Shown: one piece after another, positions 56,336 to 64,000 of the stretch
Position numbering within the stretch: the stretch's first letter is position 1
How the letters are laid out: every line of letters starts with the position of its first letter
Assembly (NCBI GenBank): GCA_965216515.1
Contig: OZ244173.1
Coordinates: 1,984,001-2,048,000, forward strand
DNA: 64,000 nt
From: CAXMRP01 sp965216515
GTDB lineage: Bacteria; Pseudomonadota; Alphaproteobacteria; Rhizobiales; Afifellaceae
Direction of reading: 5' to 3'
Notes under the pieces: model-generated
Told to the model about the DNA's origin: nothing
What the model saw: only the letters and a program-made list of their open reading frames with translations
The model's database searches: none
Program-made: the position numbers and the translations under genes

Positions 56336-57367
56336 ATGATACCGATGCCCGTGTACCGACAGTTGCGCCCCGTCCTTTCCGGCGCACTCCTTCTTCTTTC
56401 GCTGGCCGCCGCGCCGCTTGCCGCGCAGCCTGAATGCGCCGGCGAAAATCTCCTGGAACGCCTTGCCGAGAATGATCCGGAGCGCCACGCCGCAATTCTT
56501 GCCGGCGCCGCGACTGTCGAAAACAACGTCGGCAATTTCTGGCTGGTGGAAAAGCCGGGAATCGCACCGTCCTACCTGTTCGGCACCGTCCATCTCAGCG
56601 ACGACCGCGCCATCCGCTTTCTGCCCGTACTGCGCGACGAGTTGGGTTCGGCGCGGATCCTGCTGGTCGAACTCGACCGGGACCAGCAGGGCCCGGCCGT
56701 CATGGCCGCCGCTGTCGCGCGCCATGCCCTGCTGCCGGAAGGCGAAACCCTGGATTCCAGGCTCACAGCCGCCCAGGCGAGCTGGCTTGCCGCTGAGACC
56801 GCGCGCCATGGCATGCCGTGGTTTCAGGCCCGCAAGTACCGCGCCGGATTTCTCGCCACGGTGCTTTCCATCCCGCCCTGCGCCAAGATGGCTCTCCTGC
56901 GCGGCGAGCGTGTGCAGGACATGCGAATTGCCGATCTGGCGGCAGCAGCCGGCCTTGAAGTCCGCGGCCTGGAAAAGGCGGAGGAACAGCTTGCCGCCAT
57001 CGGCGCGCTCGACGGTGATCGGATGTTGGCTGCGATTATCGAAAGCCAGGATCTGGGCGAACAGTTTTCCGTCGATCTGTTCGAGACCACCGTCGCACTC
57101 TATGCCCAGGAACGCACAGCGCTCATCGATGCGATCATCGATGCCCTTCCCGCCGACCTGCCCAGAAACCGCGAAGCCGCGGCGGAATTGAGAGCAGTTC
57201 TCGTTGCCCCGCGCAACCGCCTGATGGCAACCCGCGCCCTGCCCGAATTGGAGAAAGGCGGCGCCTTTGTCGCCGTCGGCGCGCTCCACCTGCCCGGCCC
57301 GGACGGCCTCGTGGCGCTGGTTCGCGATGCCGGCTTCTCCGTCACCCGCATCGGACCGGATTCCTGA
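56336..57367 (+). CDS. TraB/GumN family exported protein
   Basis: 343 residues; the ATG at 56345 is as likely a start, and neither has a clear ribosome binding site. The signal peptide (LSGALLLLSLAAAPLAAQP) directs it to the periplasm. Two short blocks define the TraB/GumN fold: YLFGTVHLSDDRA near residue 80, and GGAFVAVGALHLPGPDGLVALV near the end. In the TIKI/TraB clan the His and Glu of such blocks bind a metal in proteases; here GTVHL and GALHL keep the histidines. The function in bacteria is unsettled. Confidence 0.87.
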   Translation: MIPMPVYRQLRPVLSGALLLLSLAAAPLAAQPECAGENLLERLAENDPERHAAILAGAATVENNVGNFWLVEKPGIAPSYLFGTVHLSDDRAIRFLPVLRDELGSARILLVELDRDQQGPAVMAAAVARHALLPEGETLDSRLTAAQASWLAAETARHGMPWFQARKYRAGFLATVLSIPPCAKMALLRGERVQDMRIADLAAAAGLEVRGLEKAEEQLAAIGALDGDRMLAAIIESQDLGEQFSVDLFETTVALYAQERTALIDAIIDALPADLPRNREAAAELRAVLVAPRNRLMATRALPELEKGGAFVAVGALHLPGPDGLVALVRDAGFSVTRIGPDS

Positions 57368-57594
57368 CCGGTTCCGGCCGCGGGTGTCACCAAACCGGCG
57401 GGCGAAGAATACTAGATTATTCAGCGGGTTACCCGTCATTTCATCGGCGCCGGCACACCGTAATGCCGAAATTGTGAGCAGCGGCATCCTTGCCTGCCCC
57501 CGCCAGCCCGATAAACTGGCTTGGCTGTGTGCCGTGTGTTTGGCGTAAGAAGTGCGTCACGCGTGTACGGAGCCTATGAAAAGGAGCAAAGCCT

Positions 57595-57855
57595 ATGCGT
57601 GGAATTGCAACCGCTCTTGCTTCCGCATCGGCGTTTGCGTTGCTGGTATCGGCCGCTTCGGCCGGTGGCGGTTTTGGTGACGGGGGATGCCAGTACGGGC
57701 ATATCTCGAAAACCGCCTCGATCCAGAAAGAGCAGTCTTCGATGAGCACGTTTGACGGCACGTTGCCGGAGATCACGATCGCCGAGGAGACCGCAAACAC
57801 CGATACGGTCTGCGAAGATGGCGATCCGGCGTGCGAGCGTAAGGCGGATCAATAG
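57595..57855 (+). CDS. Small exported protein with three cysteines (86 residues)
   Basis: The start has an excellent ribosome binding site (AAGGAG). The first 24 residues make a signal peptide ending in VSAASA. The mature part, about 62 residues, begins GGGFGDGGCQYGHISKTAS, is acidic, and ends in DTVCEDGDPACERKADQ. The three cysteines leave one unpaired unless it binds a cofactor or dimerises. I do not recognise the family. A strong terminator lies 47 bases downstream, so it is probably a single-gene unit with high expression. Length and signals make it a real gene. Confidence 0.7.
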   Translation: MRGIATALASASAFALLVSAASAGGGFGDGGCQYGHISKTASIQKEQSSMSTFDGTLPEITIAEETANTDTVCEDGDPACERKADQ

Positions 57856-57901
57856 CGTATTGGTTGATCCCGAACGAGACTCTCCAGTCAAAACCTTCAA
57901 G

Positions 57902-57929
57902 CCGGCCCCTGATCCAGGGGCCGGTTTTT
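57902..57929 (+). terminator. Intrinsic terminator after the 86-residue gene
   Basis: A perfect 10-base stem CCGGCCCCTG-ATC-CAGGGGCCGG is followed by TTTTT. It lies 47 bases past the stop. Clear rho-independent terminator. Confidence 0.92.
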
Positions 57930-58102
57930 CGTTGCCCGCCGTCATCGGAAACCAACACCGCGATCGGTTTTGACCCGCCGATCCAAATCCTATAAGCCCT
58001 CGCCGGGAACGCGGGGCACGCGACAGCGCGCACATGATATCGCAGGGTGAAGTCGCGCCGCGTTCCATGGCAATCCGGTCTGATCCGAGGCGACGACGAC
58101 GC

Positions 58103-58873
58103 ATGGTACTTTCGATCCGCAAAAGCCCGACGCTGCGGAAATTGGCCGGATATGGCGTCTATCTCTACCTCCGTCTGGTCCGCGGCACCTGCCGGGTGAC
58201 CGTCGCACCGGATGGTCGCCCTCATGATATCCTGCATCTAACGCCGGCGATTTGCGCCATGTGGCACGGCCAGCATTTCCTGGCCCCCTACCTGCGACCG
58301 GCCGGTCTGCCGACCGATGTGATGATCTCCCGCAGCGCCGATGGCGAAATCAACGCCGTGGCGGCCCGCGCCTTCGGCCTTGGCCTGATCCGCGCCTCCG
58401 GCGCCCGGCGCCCGTCGGACATCGTGCGCAAGGGTGGAACCAAGGGGTTTCGCCAGGCGCTCAACGCGCTCGCCAATGGCCGCAGTGTCGCCCTGACTGC
58501 CGACATTCCCAAGGGGCCGGCCCGCGTGGCGGGCACGGGGATCGTTTTGCTGGCGCAGATATCCGGCCGCCCCATCGTTGCGATGGCTGTTGCAACCAGC
58601 CGGCGAAAGACCATGAACAGCTGGGATCGCGCCAGTCTCAATCTCCCGTTCGGTCGCATGGCCATGGTGTACGGCGATCCCATCCATGTGCCGGCAGAGC
58701 TCGACAAGGATGGGATCGAGGATTGGCGTCAGACCGTCCAGGAAAGCCTGAACGACGTCACCCGCCGGGCTTACGCCATCGTCGATGGCGAGGGCAGAAC
58801 GGCCGGCAAGGACAGGGGTCAGGCCGGCGCCGCGCCGGAGCCGCGCGGCAAATCCGGCACCCCGGCCGCCTGA
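58103..58873 (+). CDS. DUF374 lysophospholipid acyltransferase-type protein
   Basis: 256 residues from the ATG at 58103, chosen because family proteins start near MVLSIRKSPTLRKLAGYGVY; ATGs at 58034 and 58067 lie in an Arg-rich, unrelated stretch. The block AMWHGQHFL corresponds to the H-x4-D-like region of LPLAT acyltransferases, followed by MISRSADGEI and the motif TADIPKGPARVAGTGIV that is typical of DUF374. The protein is a likely membrane-associated acyltransferase of unknown substrate. Its stop codon abuts the stop of the ketoacyl synthase gene on the other strand with no base between. Confidence 0.85.
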   Translation: MVLSIRKSPTLRKLAGYGVYLYLRLVRGTCRVTVAPDGRPHDILHLTPAICAMWHGQHFLAPYLRPAGLPTDVMISRSADGEINAVAARAFGLGLIRASGARRPSDIVRKGGTKGFRQALNALANGRSVALTADIPKGPARVAGTGIVLLAQISGRPIVAMAVATSRRKTMNSWDRASLNLPFGRMAMVYGDPIHVPAELDKDGIEDWRQTVQESLNDVTRRAYAIVDGEGRTAGKDRGQAGAAPEPRGKSGTPAA

Positions 58874-60091
58874 CTATCGATCGTAGCGGCGCACCGCGAT
58901 GACCGCGTTCAGTCCGCCGAACGCGAACGAATTCGACAGGACCGCATTGACCGGGCGGGCGCCGGCAGTGTTCGGCGTCACATCCAGGTCGCACTCCGGA
59001 TCCGCCGAACCGAAATTGATTGTCGGCGGCACCATATTGTCGCGGATCGCCTGGATGCAGGCCACCAGTTCCACAGCCCCGGCCGCGCCAAGCGCATGAC
59101 CGTGCATCGACTTGGTGGAGGAGACGGCTATCCGGTTCGCATGGGCGCCGAGCACACCGCGAATGGCGCGGGTCTCCACAATATCGTTCATCTTTGTACC
59201 GGTCCCGTGCGCGTTGATATAGTCGACCTCCGCCGCCGCCATGCCGGCGTCGGCAAGACACAGGCGCATCGCCGCCTCCTGTCCTTCCTGGCTGGGCAGC
59301 ACGAGATCGCCCGCATCCGACGAGATCCCGGCGCCCGCCAGTTCCGCCAGGATCGGCGCGCCGCGCGCCCGCGCATGCGCCTCGCTCTCCAGGATGGCGA
59401 TACCGGCCCCCTCCGCCAGCACCAGACCGCGCCGTTCCGCGGAAAACGGGCGGCACAGGTCCGGTGAAACGATCCGCAGTGCTTCCCACGCCTTCAGCAC
59501 GCCGAACACGATCGGTGCCTCCGCCCCGCCGCAAACCACAACATCGGCAGCACCGGACCGGATCAGTTGAAGCGCACTGAAATAGGCGTGATTGGACGAG
59601 GCGCAGGCCGAAGTCACGCCAAAGGACGGTCCCTTCAGGCCGAACTCCATCGCCACTTGGCTGGCCGCCGCGCTCGGCATGACCTTCGGGACCGTGAAGA
59701 TATGGGTGCGGCGGGCCTTTTCCTCCAGTACCTTCCGGTAGCTGGCCTCGTTGGCATTCGATCCGAAGATGCCGACCCCGACCACCGCGCCGATACGCCC
59801 GGCCAGTTTTCCGTCGATTTCCAGCCCGGACTGAGCAAGCGCTTCGCGCGCGGCATGGATCGCCAACACAGAGAACCGGTCCAGCATCAGCAGCCGTTTC
59901 GGATCGATGCCGCCGGTGACATCGAAGGCGATCTCGCCGCCATGGCGGATTTTCAGGTCATAAAGCGGTGTCGTCGTGATCGGCCCGATACCGTTGCGGC
60001 CGGCCACCATGGACTCCCAGTTCTCCCCCGCCGTGGCGCCGAGCGGCGAACAGCATCCCAGACCGGTGACGACAACCCGCTGACCGCTCAT
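58874..60091 (-). CDS. Beta-ketoacyl-ACP synthase, FabF-like
   Basis: 405 residues. The catalytic set of a KAS I/II enzyme is complete: Cys163 in TSACASSNH, His295 in NAHGTGT and His332 in KSMHGHALGAAGA. SSTKSMHGH and AFGGLNAVI close the fold. It condenses acyl-ACP with malonyl-ACP. It is shorter than housekeeping FabF (about 420) and its thiolase start is FabF-like. Only 6 bases separate it from the ACP gene upstream, so it probably serves that ACP and not the general one. The pair recalls NodE/NodF and the AcpXL clusters, but I cannot assign either. Confidence 0.88.
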   Translation of the reverse strand: MSGQRVVVTGLGCCSPLGATAGENWESMVAGRNGIGPITTTPLYDLKIRHGGEIAFDVTGGIDPKRLLMLDRFSVLAIHAAREALAQSGLEIDGKLAGRIGAVVGVGIFGSNANEASYRKVLEEKARRTHIFTVPKVMPSAAASQVAMEFGLKGPSFGVTSACASSNHAYFSALQLIRSGAADVVVCGGAEAPIVFGVLKAWEALRIVSPDLCRPFSAERRGLVLAEGAGIAILESEAHARARGAPILAELAGAGISSDAGDLVLPSQEGQEAAMRLCLADAGMAAAEVDYINAHGTGTKMNDIVETRAIRGVLGAHANRIAVSSTKSMHGHALGAAGAVELVACIQAIRDNMVPPTINFGSADPECDLDVTPNTAGARPVNAVLSNSFAFGGLNAVIAVRRYDR

Positions 60092-60097
60092 CGGCGA

Positions 60098-60364
60098 TCA
60101 GGTCAGCCCGACGGAACGACCGATTTCCAGAAGATCCTCGACGGTGTTGAGTTTTTCGCTGGCATCGATGGCGTCCAGACCGATCTCCACGTCATAGCGC
60201 TCCTCGATCACCATGATGATCTCCACCAGATCCAGCGAGTCCACACCGAGATCGTCCAGCCGGGTTTCCGGCGTGACCGTACCGACATCCCGGTTCAGGC
60301 TCTCGCCGATGAGTTTCGCAAAATCGTCGATCGTCAACTTGGCCAAATTCGCATCCTCGCCCAT
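60098..60364 (-). CDS. Acyl carrier protein
   Basis: 88 residues. The phosphopantetheine site is Ser43 in LGVDSLDLVE. Four helices are expected; the second, ESLNRDVGTVTPETRLDDLGVDSLD, is more divergent from AcpP than usual. IMVIEERYDVEIGLDAIDASEKLNTVEDLLE keeps the acidic helix that binds partner enzymes. The ACP has its own dedicated synthase 6 bases downstream. The start may be the ATG at 60364, since no good ribosome binding site is seen. Its N-terminal end (MGEDANLAKL) is a few residues longer than typical. Confidence 0.88.
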   Translation of the reverse strand: MGEDANLAKLTIDDFAKLIGESLNRDVGTVTPETRLDDLGVDSLDLVEIIMVIEERYDVEIGLDAIDASEKLNTVEDLLEIGRSVGLT

Positions 60365-60375
60365 CCCGGCACACT

Positions 60376-60402
60376 ACCGCTCCGATCCTGAAGCCCGGAG
60401 CG
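60376..60402. repeat. Inverted repeat upstream of the ACP gene
   Basis: CCGCTCCG-11-CGGAGCGG, a perfect 8-base dyad, begins 12 bases before the ACP start codon. It may be an operator, or may close the lpdA transcript. It lacks a T-run. Confidence 0.45.
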
Positions 60403-60483
60403 GATTCAACCCCGATCATGGTCGGCTTTCATCCGTGTCCTGCCACGGCAACGGTGAAATTTCCATCCCCGCCCCGCATCCGC

Positions 60484-61890
60484 TCACATATGTATCGGCT
60501 TGAAAAATGTTGCCAGCGCAGCCTCCTTGACCGCCTCCGACATGGTTGGATGAGCATGACAGGTCCGGCCCAGATCTTCCGACGAGCCGCCAAACTCCAT
60601 GATCACCGCCGCCTCGTGGATCATCTCGCCGGCGCCGCGTCCAAGGATGTGAACACCCAGTACGCGGTCGGTCTCCTTGTCGGCCAGCACCTTTACAAAA
60701 CCGTCGGTCGCCAGCATGGCCCGCGCCCGCCCATTCGCGGTAAACGGAAATTTCCCCGCCTTGTAGGCGATACCCGCCGCCTTCAGATCCTCCTCCGTCT
60801 GGCCGACGGATGCAACTTCCGGCTCCGTATAGACGACCGAGGGAATGACGCCGTAATTGACGTGACCGGCCTGGCCGGCGAGGATTTCCGCCACCGCCAC
60901 GCCTTCGTCTTCCGCCTTGTGGGCCAGCATCGGCCCGGCGATCACATCGCCGATGGCATGGATACCGGCGACATTGGTGCGATAGTGCGCGTCGACCTCG
61001 ATGCGGCCCTGGCTGTCGATTGCGATGCCGGCCTCCTCAAGGCCGAGCCCCTCCGTGACCGGTCTCCGGCCGATCGCCACAAGCACGATGTCGGCTTCCA
61101 GGGTCTGGGCCTCGCCACCGGCTGCCGGCTCCACGGCAACGGCCAGTTTCCTGCCGGCTTTCTCCACGCCGGCAACCTTCGTCGACAGGTGAAAGCGTAC
61201 GCCCTGTTTCTTCAGCGTGCGCGTGAAGGTCTTGGCGATATCACCGTCCATGCCCGGCAGGATACGGTCGAGGAATTCGACCACGGTAACCTCCGAGCCC
61301 AGCCGGCGCCACACCGAGCCGAGTTCCAGGCCGATTACGCCGGCGCCGACCACCAGCAGTTTGCCCGGCACCTTGGACAGTTCCAGGGCACCCGTCGACG
61401 TCACCACCTGTTTTTCGTCGATTGTCACACCGGGCAGCGGCGTTGAGTCCGATCCCGTTGCGATGACGATGTTCTTGCTCCTGATCGTCTGTTCATCGCC
61501 GCTATCCGGCCGCACAACGACTTCACCGGGCCCGACGACGCGGCCGACGCCCTCGTAGGCCGTGATTTTGTTCTTCTTGAACAGGAAGCCGACACCATCG
61601 ACATTGGCCTTCACGACGTCATCCTTGTGGGCCTGCATCGCCTTCAAGTCGAGTTTCGGCTTGGAGGTCTTGATGCCCATCTGCGGAAAGTCGTGGCCGG
61701 CCTCCTCAAACAGCGCCGAGGCATGCAGCAGCGCCTTGGAGGGGATGCAGCCGATATTGAGGCAGGTGCCGCCGTGGGTCGGCCGCTTCTCCACCACCGC
61801 CACCGACAGGCCGAGCTGTGCCGCCTTGATTGCGCACACATAGCCGCCAGGGCCGGTTCCGATCACGATGAGATCGTAGGCTTCAGGCAT
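60484..61890 (-). CDS. lpdA: Dihydrolipoyl dehydrogenase (E3)
   Basis: 468 residues. E3 reoxidises dihydrolipoate in 2-oxoacid dehydrogenase complexes. The FAD loop is GTGPGG at 11-16, the redox-active disulfide is Cys43-Cys48 in GGTCLNIGCIPSKA, and the C-terminal base is the His-Glu pair in HAHPTMSEA. An NAD-binding domain (VVGAGVIGLELGSVW) follows. It stands downstream of odhB, LysE and MAPEG genes in one direction, so it probably serves the 2-oxoglutarate complex. Confidence 0.96.
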   Translation of the reverse strand: MPEAYDLIVIGTGPGGYVCAIKAAQLGLSVAVVEKRPTHGGTCLNIGCIPSKALLHASALFEEAGHDFPQMGIKTSKPKLDLKAMQAHKDDVVKANVDGVGFLFKKNKITAYEGVGRVVGPGEVVVRPDSGDEQTIRSKNIVIATGSDSTPLPGVTIDEKQVVTSTGALELSKVPGKLLVVGAGVIGLELGSVWRRLGSEVTVVEFLDRILPGMDGDIAKTFTRTLKKQGVRFHLSTKVAGVEKAGRKLAVAVEPAAGGEAQTLEADIVLVAIGRRPVTEGLGLEEAGIAIDSQGRIEVDAHYRTNVAGIHAIGDVIAGPMLAHKAEDEGVAVAEILAGQAGHVNYGVIPSVVYTEPEVASVGQTEEDLKAAGIAYKAGKFPFTANGRARAMLATDGFVKVLADKETDRVLGVHILGRGAGEMIHEAAVIMEFGGSSEDLGRTCHAHPTMSEAVKEAALATFFKPIHM

Positions 61891-61916
61891 GGTTTTTCCT
61901 TCCTGCCAGGTTGTGT

Positions 61917-62315
61917 TCAGGCAAGCGCCACGAACAGGATGACGACGATCATGGCGCTTGCGATCCCCCAGATTGCCGATCTGAGATAGGGAATGCCGAA
62001 CGCATAGGCCGGCACGTAGGCGATGCGCGCCGCCAGATAGATCTGCGACGCCAGCACCGTTGTCGCGTTCGTCTGGCCGGACAGGTGTACGACCAGGACG
62101 GCGGCCGCAAAGACGGGCAACGTCTCCAGGTGGTTTTGGTAGGCCCGCTGCAGCCGCGCACCGATTGTACCGAGCACGCGCGCCCCGTCGCGCGGGCTGG
62201 CCGCATACGGAATTCCCAATTGTGGCAGGGCGACCAACGCGTACATCATGATCTGGACGAGAGCCAGGAGCGCGGCAAGGCCGAGCACGGTGAGTTCAAT
62301 CGTCATGCCGCTCAT
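61917..62315 (-). CDS. MAPEG family membrane protein
   Basis: 132 residues. Four membrane helices, ELTVLGLAALLALVQIMMYALV, VFAAAVLVVHL and two near the C-terminus, with QRAYQNHLETLPVFAAAV as the MAPEG signature (R-x-x-x-N-x-x-E). MAPEG proteins in eukaryotes act on eicosanoids and glutathione; in bacteria the role is mostly unknown. It lies 7 bases from the LysE gene and 26 before lpdA, between the E2 and E3 genes, a common alphaproteobacterial arrangement. Confidence 0.87.
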   Translation of the reverse strand: MSGMTIELTVLGLAALLALVQIMMYALVALPQLGIPYAASPRDGARVLGTIGARLQRAYQNHLETLPVFAAAVLVVHLSGQTNATTVLASQIYLAARIAYVPAYAFGIPYLRSAIWGIASAMIVVILFVALA

Positions 62316-62322
62316 ACCGCCC

Positions 62323-62937
62323 CTACCGTTCCGCCAGCGCCAGCCGCACGCCGAAACCGGCGAACACCGCCGCCACGGAGCGGCGCATCCATTTCAGTGT
62401 CGTCGCACTTTGCAACACCCGTTCGCCGACCGCCGCGGCGAACTGGCCGTAGATGACGAAAACCGCAAAAGTCATCGCCATGAAGATGCCACCCAGAGCC
62501 AGCATCTGGACGACGGCCGGCCCGACGGCCGGATCGACGAATTGCGGCAGAAAGGCGAGGAAAAAAACCGACAGTTTCGGATTCAGCACGTTGATCAGCG
62601 CCCCGGTGCGGGCGATGGCGATCGCGCTTGGCGGCGTCTGTCGCGTCGTGCCGATCGGCAATGGCCCCTGCTCCCGGAGTGTCTGCCACGCCAGGTAAAG
62701 CAGATAGGCGACACCGCAATATTTGACAAACTGGAAGACAAGCGCGCTCGCATGCAGGACCGCGGCAAGGCCGACGGCGGCGGCGGCGATCGCCGGCACG
62801 ATACCCAGCGTGCAGCCGAATGCCGCCGCGACGCTTTGGCGGCGCCCCATCGTCAAGCCGGTCGTCACCGTGTAGACGACGCCCGTACCGGGCACCAGAA
62901 TGACGACCAGCGCGGTGATCAGATAGTCCCAGCTCAT
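62323..62937 (-). CDS. LysE/RhtB family amino acid exporter
   Basis: 204 residues, normal for the family. Five or six membrane helices. YLITALVVILVPGTGVVYTVTTGL is the typical N-terminal (VPGPNxxxxxxxG) stretch with G-T-G in place of G-P-N. LNPKLSVFFLAFLPQFVDP is a hallmark. The substrate may be an amino acid or homoserine lactone-like molecule; unknown here. It lies between odhB and the MAPEG gene. Confidence 0.88.
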   Translation of the reverse strand: MSWDYLITALVVILVPGTGVVYTVTTGLTMGRRQSVAAAFGCTLGIVPAIAAAAVGLAAVLHASALVFQFVKYCGVAYLLYLAWQTLREQGPLPIGTTRQTPPSAIAIARTGALINVLNPKLSVFFLAFLPQFVDPAVGPAVVQMLALGGIFMAMTFAVFVIYGQFAAAVGERVLQSATTLKWMRRSVAAVFAGFGVRLALAER

Positions 62938-62958
62938 CTGCGCCCCCGCGGATCCCGG

Positions 62959-64000
62959 CTACAGGTCCAGCACCAGCCGGCGCGGATCCTCCAGCGATTC
63001 CTTGATACGCACCAGGAACGTCACCGCCTCCTTGCCATCGACGATCCGGTGATCGTAGGACAGCGCCAGATACATCATCGGCCGGACGACGACCTGGCCG
63101 TCCATGGCCATCGGCCGCTCCTGGATCTTGTGCATGCCCAGAATGCCCGACTGCGGCGCATTGAGAATCGGCGTCGACATCAAGGAGCCGTAGACGCCGC
63201 CATTGGAGATCGTGAAGGTGCCGCCCTGCATTTCGTCGATGGACAATTCGCCCTCGCGCGCCCGCTTGCCCAGCCGCCCGATCTCCTTTTCGATTTCCGC
63301 GATGCCCATGGCATCGGCATTGCGCACGACCGGCACCACCAGGCCCTTGTCGGTGCCCACCGCGACGCCGACGTGGCAGAAATTCTTGTAGACGATGTCG
63401 GCGCCGTCGATCTCGGCATTGACCGCCGGGATCTCCTTCAGCGCATGACAGACCGCCTTGGTGAAGAAACCCATGAAGCCCAGCTTTACGCCGTGCTTCT
63501 TTTCGAACAGGTCGCGATATTCCTTCCGCAGGTCCATCACCGGCCCCATGTCCACCTCGTTGAAGGTGGTCAGCATCGCCGCCGTGTTCTGCGCATCCTT
63601 CAGCCGGCGCGCGATGGTTTGCCGCAGACGGCTCATCCGCACCCGCTCTTCCCGCGCTTCGTCATCGGCGGTCGATGGCGCCCGCGCCGCCGGTGCCGGT
63701 GCGCCGCCATCCTTGCCGGCTTTTGCCGCCTGATCGAGGGCGGCAAGCACATCGCCCTTGAGAACCTGGCCACGCTTGCCGGTGCCATCCACCTGACCGG
63801 CGGCAACTCCCTGCTCGGTCATGATTTTCTGTGCCGAAGGCGCCGGCGGCATGTCGGTCGACGCCGATTTCGCCGGCGCCGCCTCCGATGCCGGTTTCGT
63901 CGGTTCGGCCGCCGCGGCGCCACCGGCAGGTGCGCCCGCACCCTCGGCGATGGAGCCGAGCAACGCGCCGACTTCAACCACATCGCCATCCGCGGCGACG
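62959..64000 (-). CDS. odhB: Dihydrolipoamide succinyltransferase (E2 of 2-oxoglutarate dehydrogenase), N-terminus outside window
   Basis: The frame runs off the right edge; about 347 residues are in view. At the start the last part of the lipoyl domain is seen (AADGDVVEVGALLGS). A low-complexity Ala/Pro/Lys linker follows, then the E3/E1-binding domain (SAQKIMTEQGVAAGQVDGTGKRG, in parts: SAQKIMTEQ, GTGKRGQVLKGDV), another linker, and the catalytic domain ending in LALSYDHRIVDGKEAVTFLV with the active-site His and Asp. RLRQTIARRLKDAQNTAAMLTTFNEVDM is typical of SucB. The lipoyl Lys is not in view. lpdA downstream confirms the role. Confidence 0.95.
   Translation of the reverse strand, partial: VAADGDVVEVGALLGSIAEGAGAPAGGAAAAEPTKPASEAAPAKSASTDMPPAPSAQKIMTEQGVAAGQVDGTGKRGQVLKGDVLAALDQAAKAGKDGGAPAPAARAPSTADDEAREERVRMSRLRQTIARRLKDAQNTAAMLTTFNEVDMGPVMDLRKEYRDLFEKKHGVKLGFMGFFTKAVCHALKEIPAVNAEIDGADIVYKNFCHVGVAVGTDKGLVVPVVRNADAMGIAEIEKEIGRLGKRAREGELSIDEMQGGTFTISNGGVYGSLMSTPILNAPQSGILGMHKIQERPMAMDGQVVVRPMMYLALSYDHRIVDGKEAVTFLVRIKESLEDPRRLVLDL

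Noticed and set aside
61917..62937. MAPEG and LysE genes as a novel insertion in the odhB-lpdA operon
   Set aside because: As I recall, this arrangement occurs in other alphaproteobacteria, so it is not unusual on its own.

Overview
The window is about 64 kb of GC-rich chromosomal DNA from an alphaproteobacterium, most likely a member of the Rhodospirillales or a close relative. The evidence is gene content and order: prfA-prmC-DUF4167-clpB, ptsP-lysC, a parvulin-argJ-mutT unit divergent from secA, cobST for aerobic cobalamin synthesis, CarD and sigma-32 beside a 7Fe ferredoxin, an F1 operon atpHAGDC without F0 genes, and odhB-lpdA. Nearly all of it is core genome. I see no tRNA, rRNA, CRISPR array, insertion sequence or prophage.

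Layout. 1-1.6 kb: the 5' part of a TadG-like pilus assembly gene and an exported protein of unknown function. 1.9-10.2 kb: clpB with a heat-shock-type promoter, an AT-rich patch leading into an astacin-like metalloprotease, a MOSC protein, DUF4167, prmC and prfA. 10.2-20.8 kb: ptsP, lysC, ubiG, DUF1178, a nitrilase-family hydrolase, comF, a SAM methyltransferase, an orphan Flp pilin, mutT, argJ and a parvulin. 21-29 kb: secA, a DASS/SLC13 transporter with RCK_C domains, a lipoprotein L,D-transpeptidase, accA and xerD. 29-34 kb: aroK-aroB, a CNNM/CorC-type protein, a flavoprotein and bolA. 34-40 kb: a J-domain protein, cobS, cobT, a phytase-esterase-like protein, a VUT/YhhQ transporter and rpmB. 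40.7-47 kb: a long Suv3-like helicase, hslR, fdxA, carD and rpoH. 47-57.4 kb: atpCDGAH, priA, fsa, xerC and a TraB/GumN protein. 57.6-64 kb: a small exported protein, a DUF374 acyltransferase, a ketoacyl synthase plus acyl carrier protein pair, lpdA, MAPEG, LysE and the 3'-truncated-by-window-edge odhB.

How genes work together. Heat shock: rpoH, clpB and hslR are all present, and clpB carries a good sigma-32-type promoter. Translation termination: prfA and its methylase prmC overlap by 4 bp. Central metabolism: odhB and lpdA encode E2 and E3 of 2-oxoglutarate dehydrogenase. Energy: the full F1 sector. Shikimate pathway: aroK and aroB overlap. Cobalamin: the cobS and cobT chaperone subunits of cobaltochelatase. 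Cell envelope: L,D-transpeptidase, DUF374, KAS and ACP.

I found no complete undescribed multi-gene system. The points most worth a second look are the metalloprotease with its AT-rich upstream patch, the KAS/ACP pair abutting an acyltransferase, an 11-codon leader ORF in a tandem repeat that overlaps the DUF4167 start, the palindrome inside the clpB promoter, the orphan pilin after mutT, two small or unknown exported proteins, and several inverted or tandem repeats between genes.
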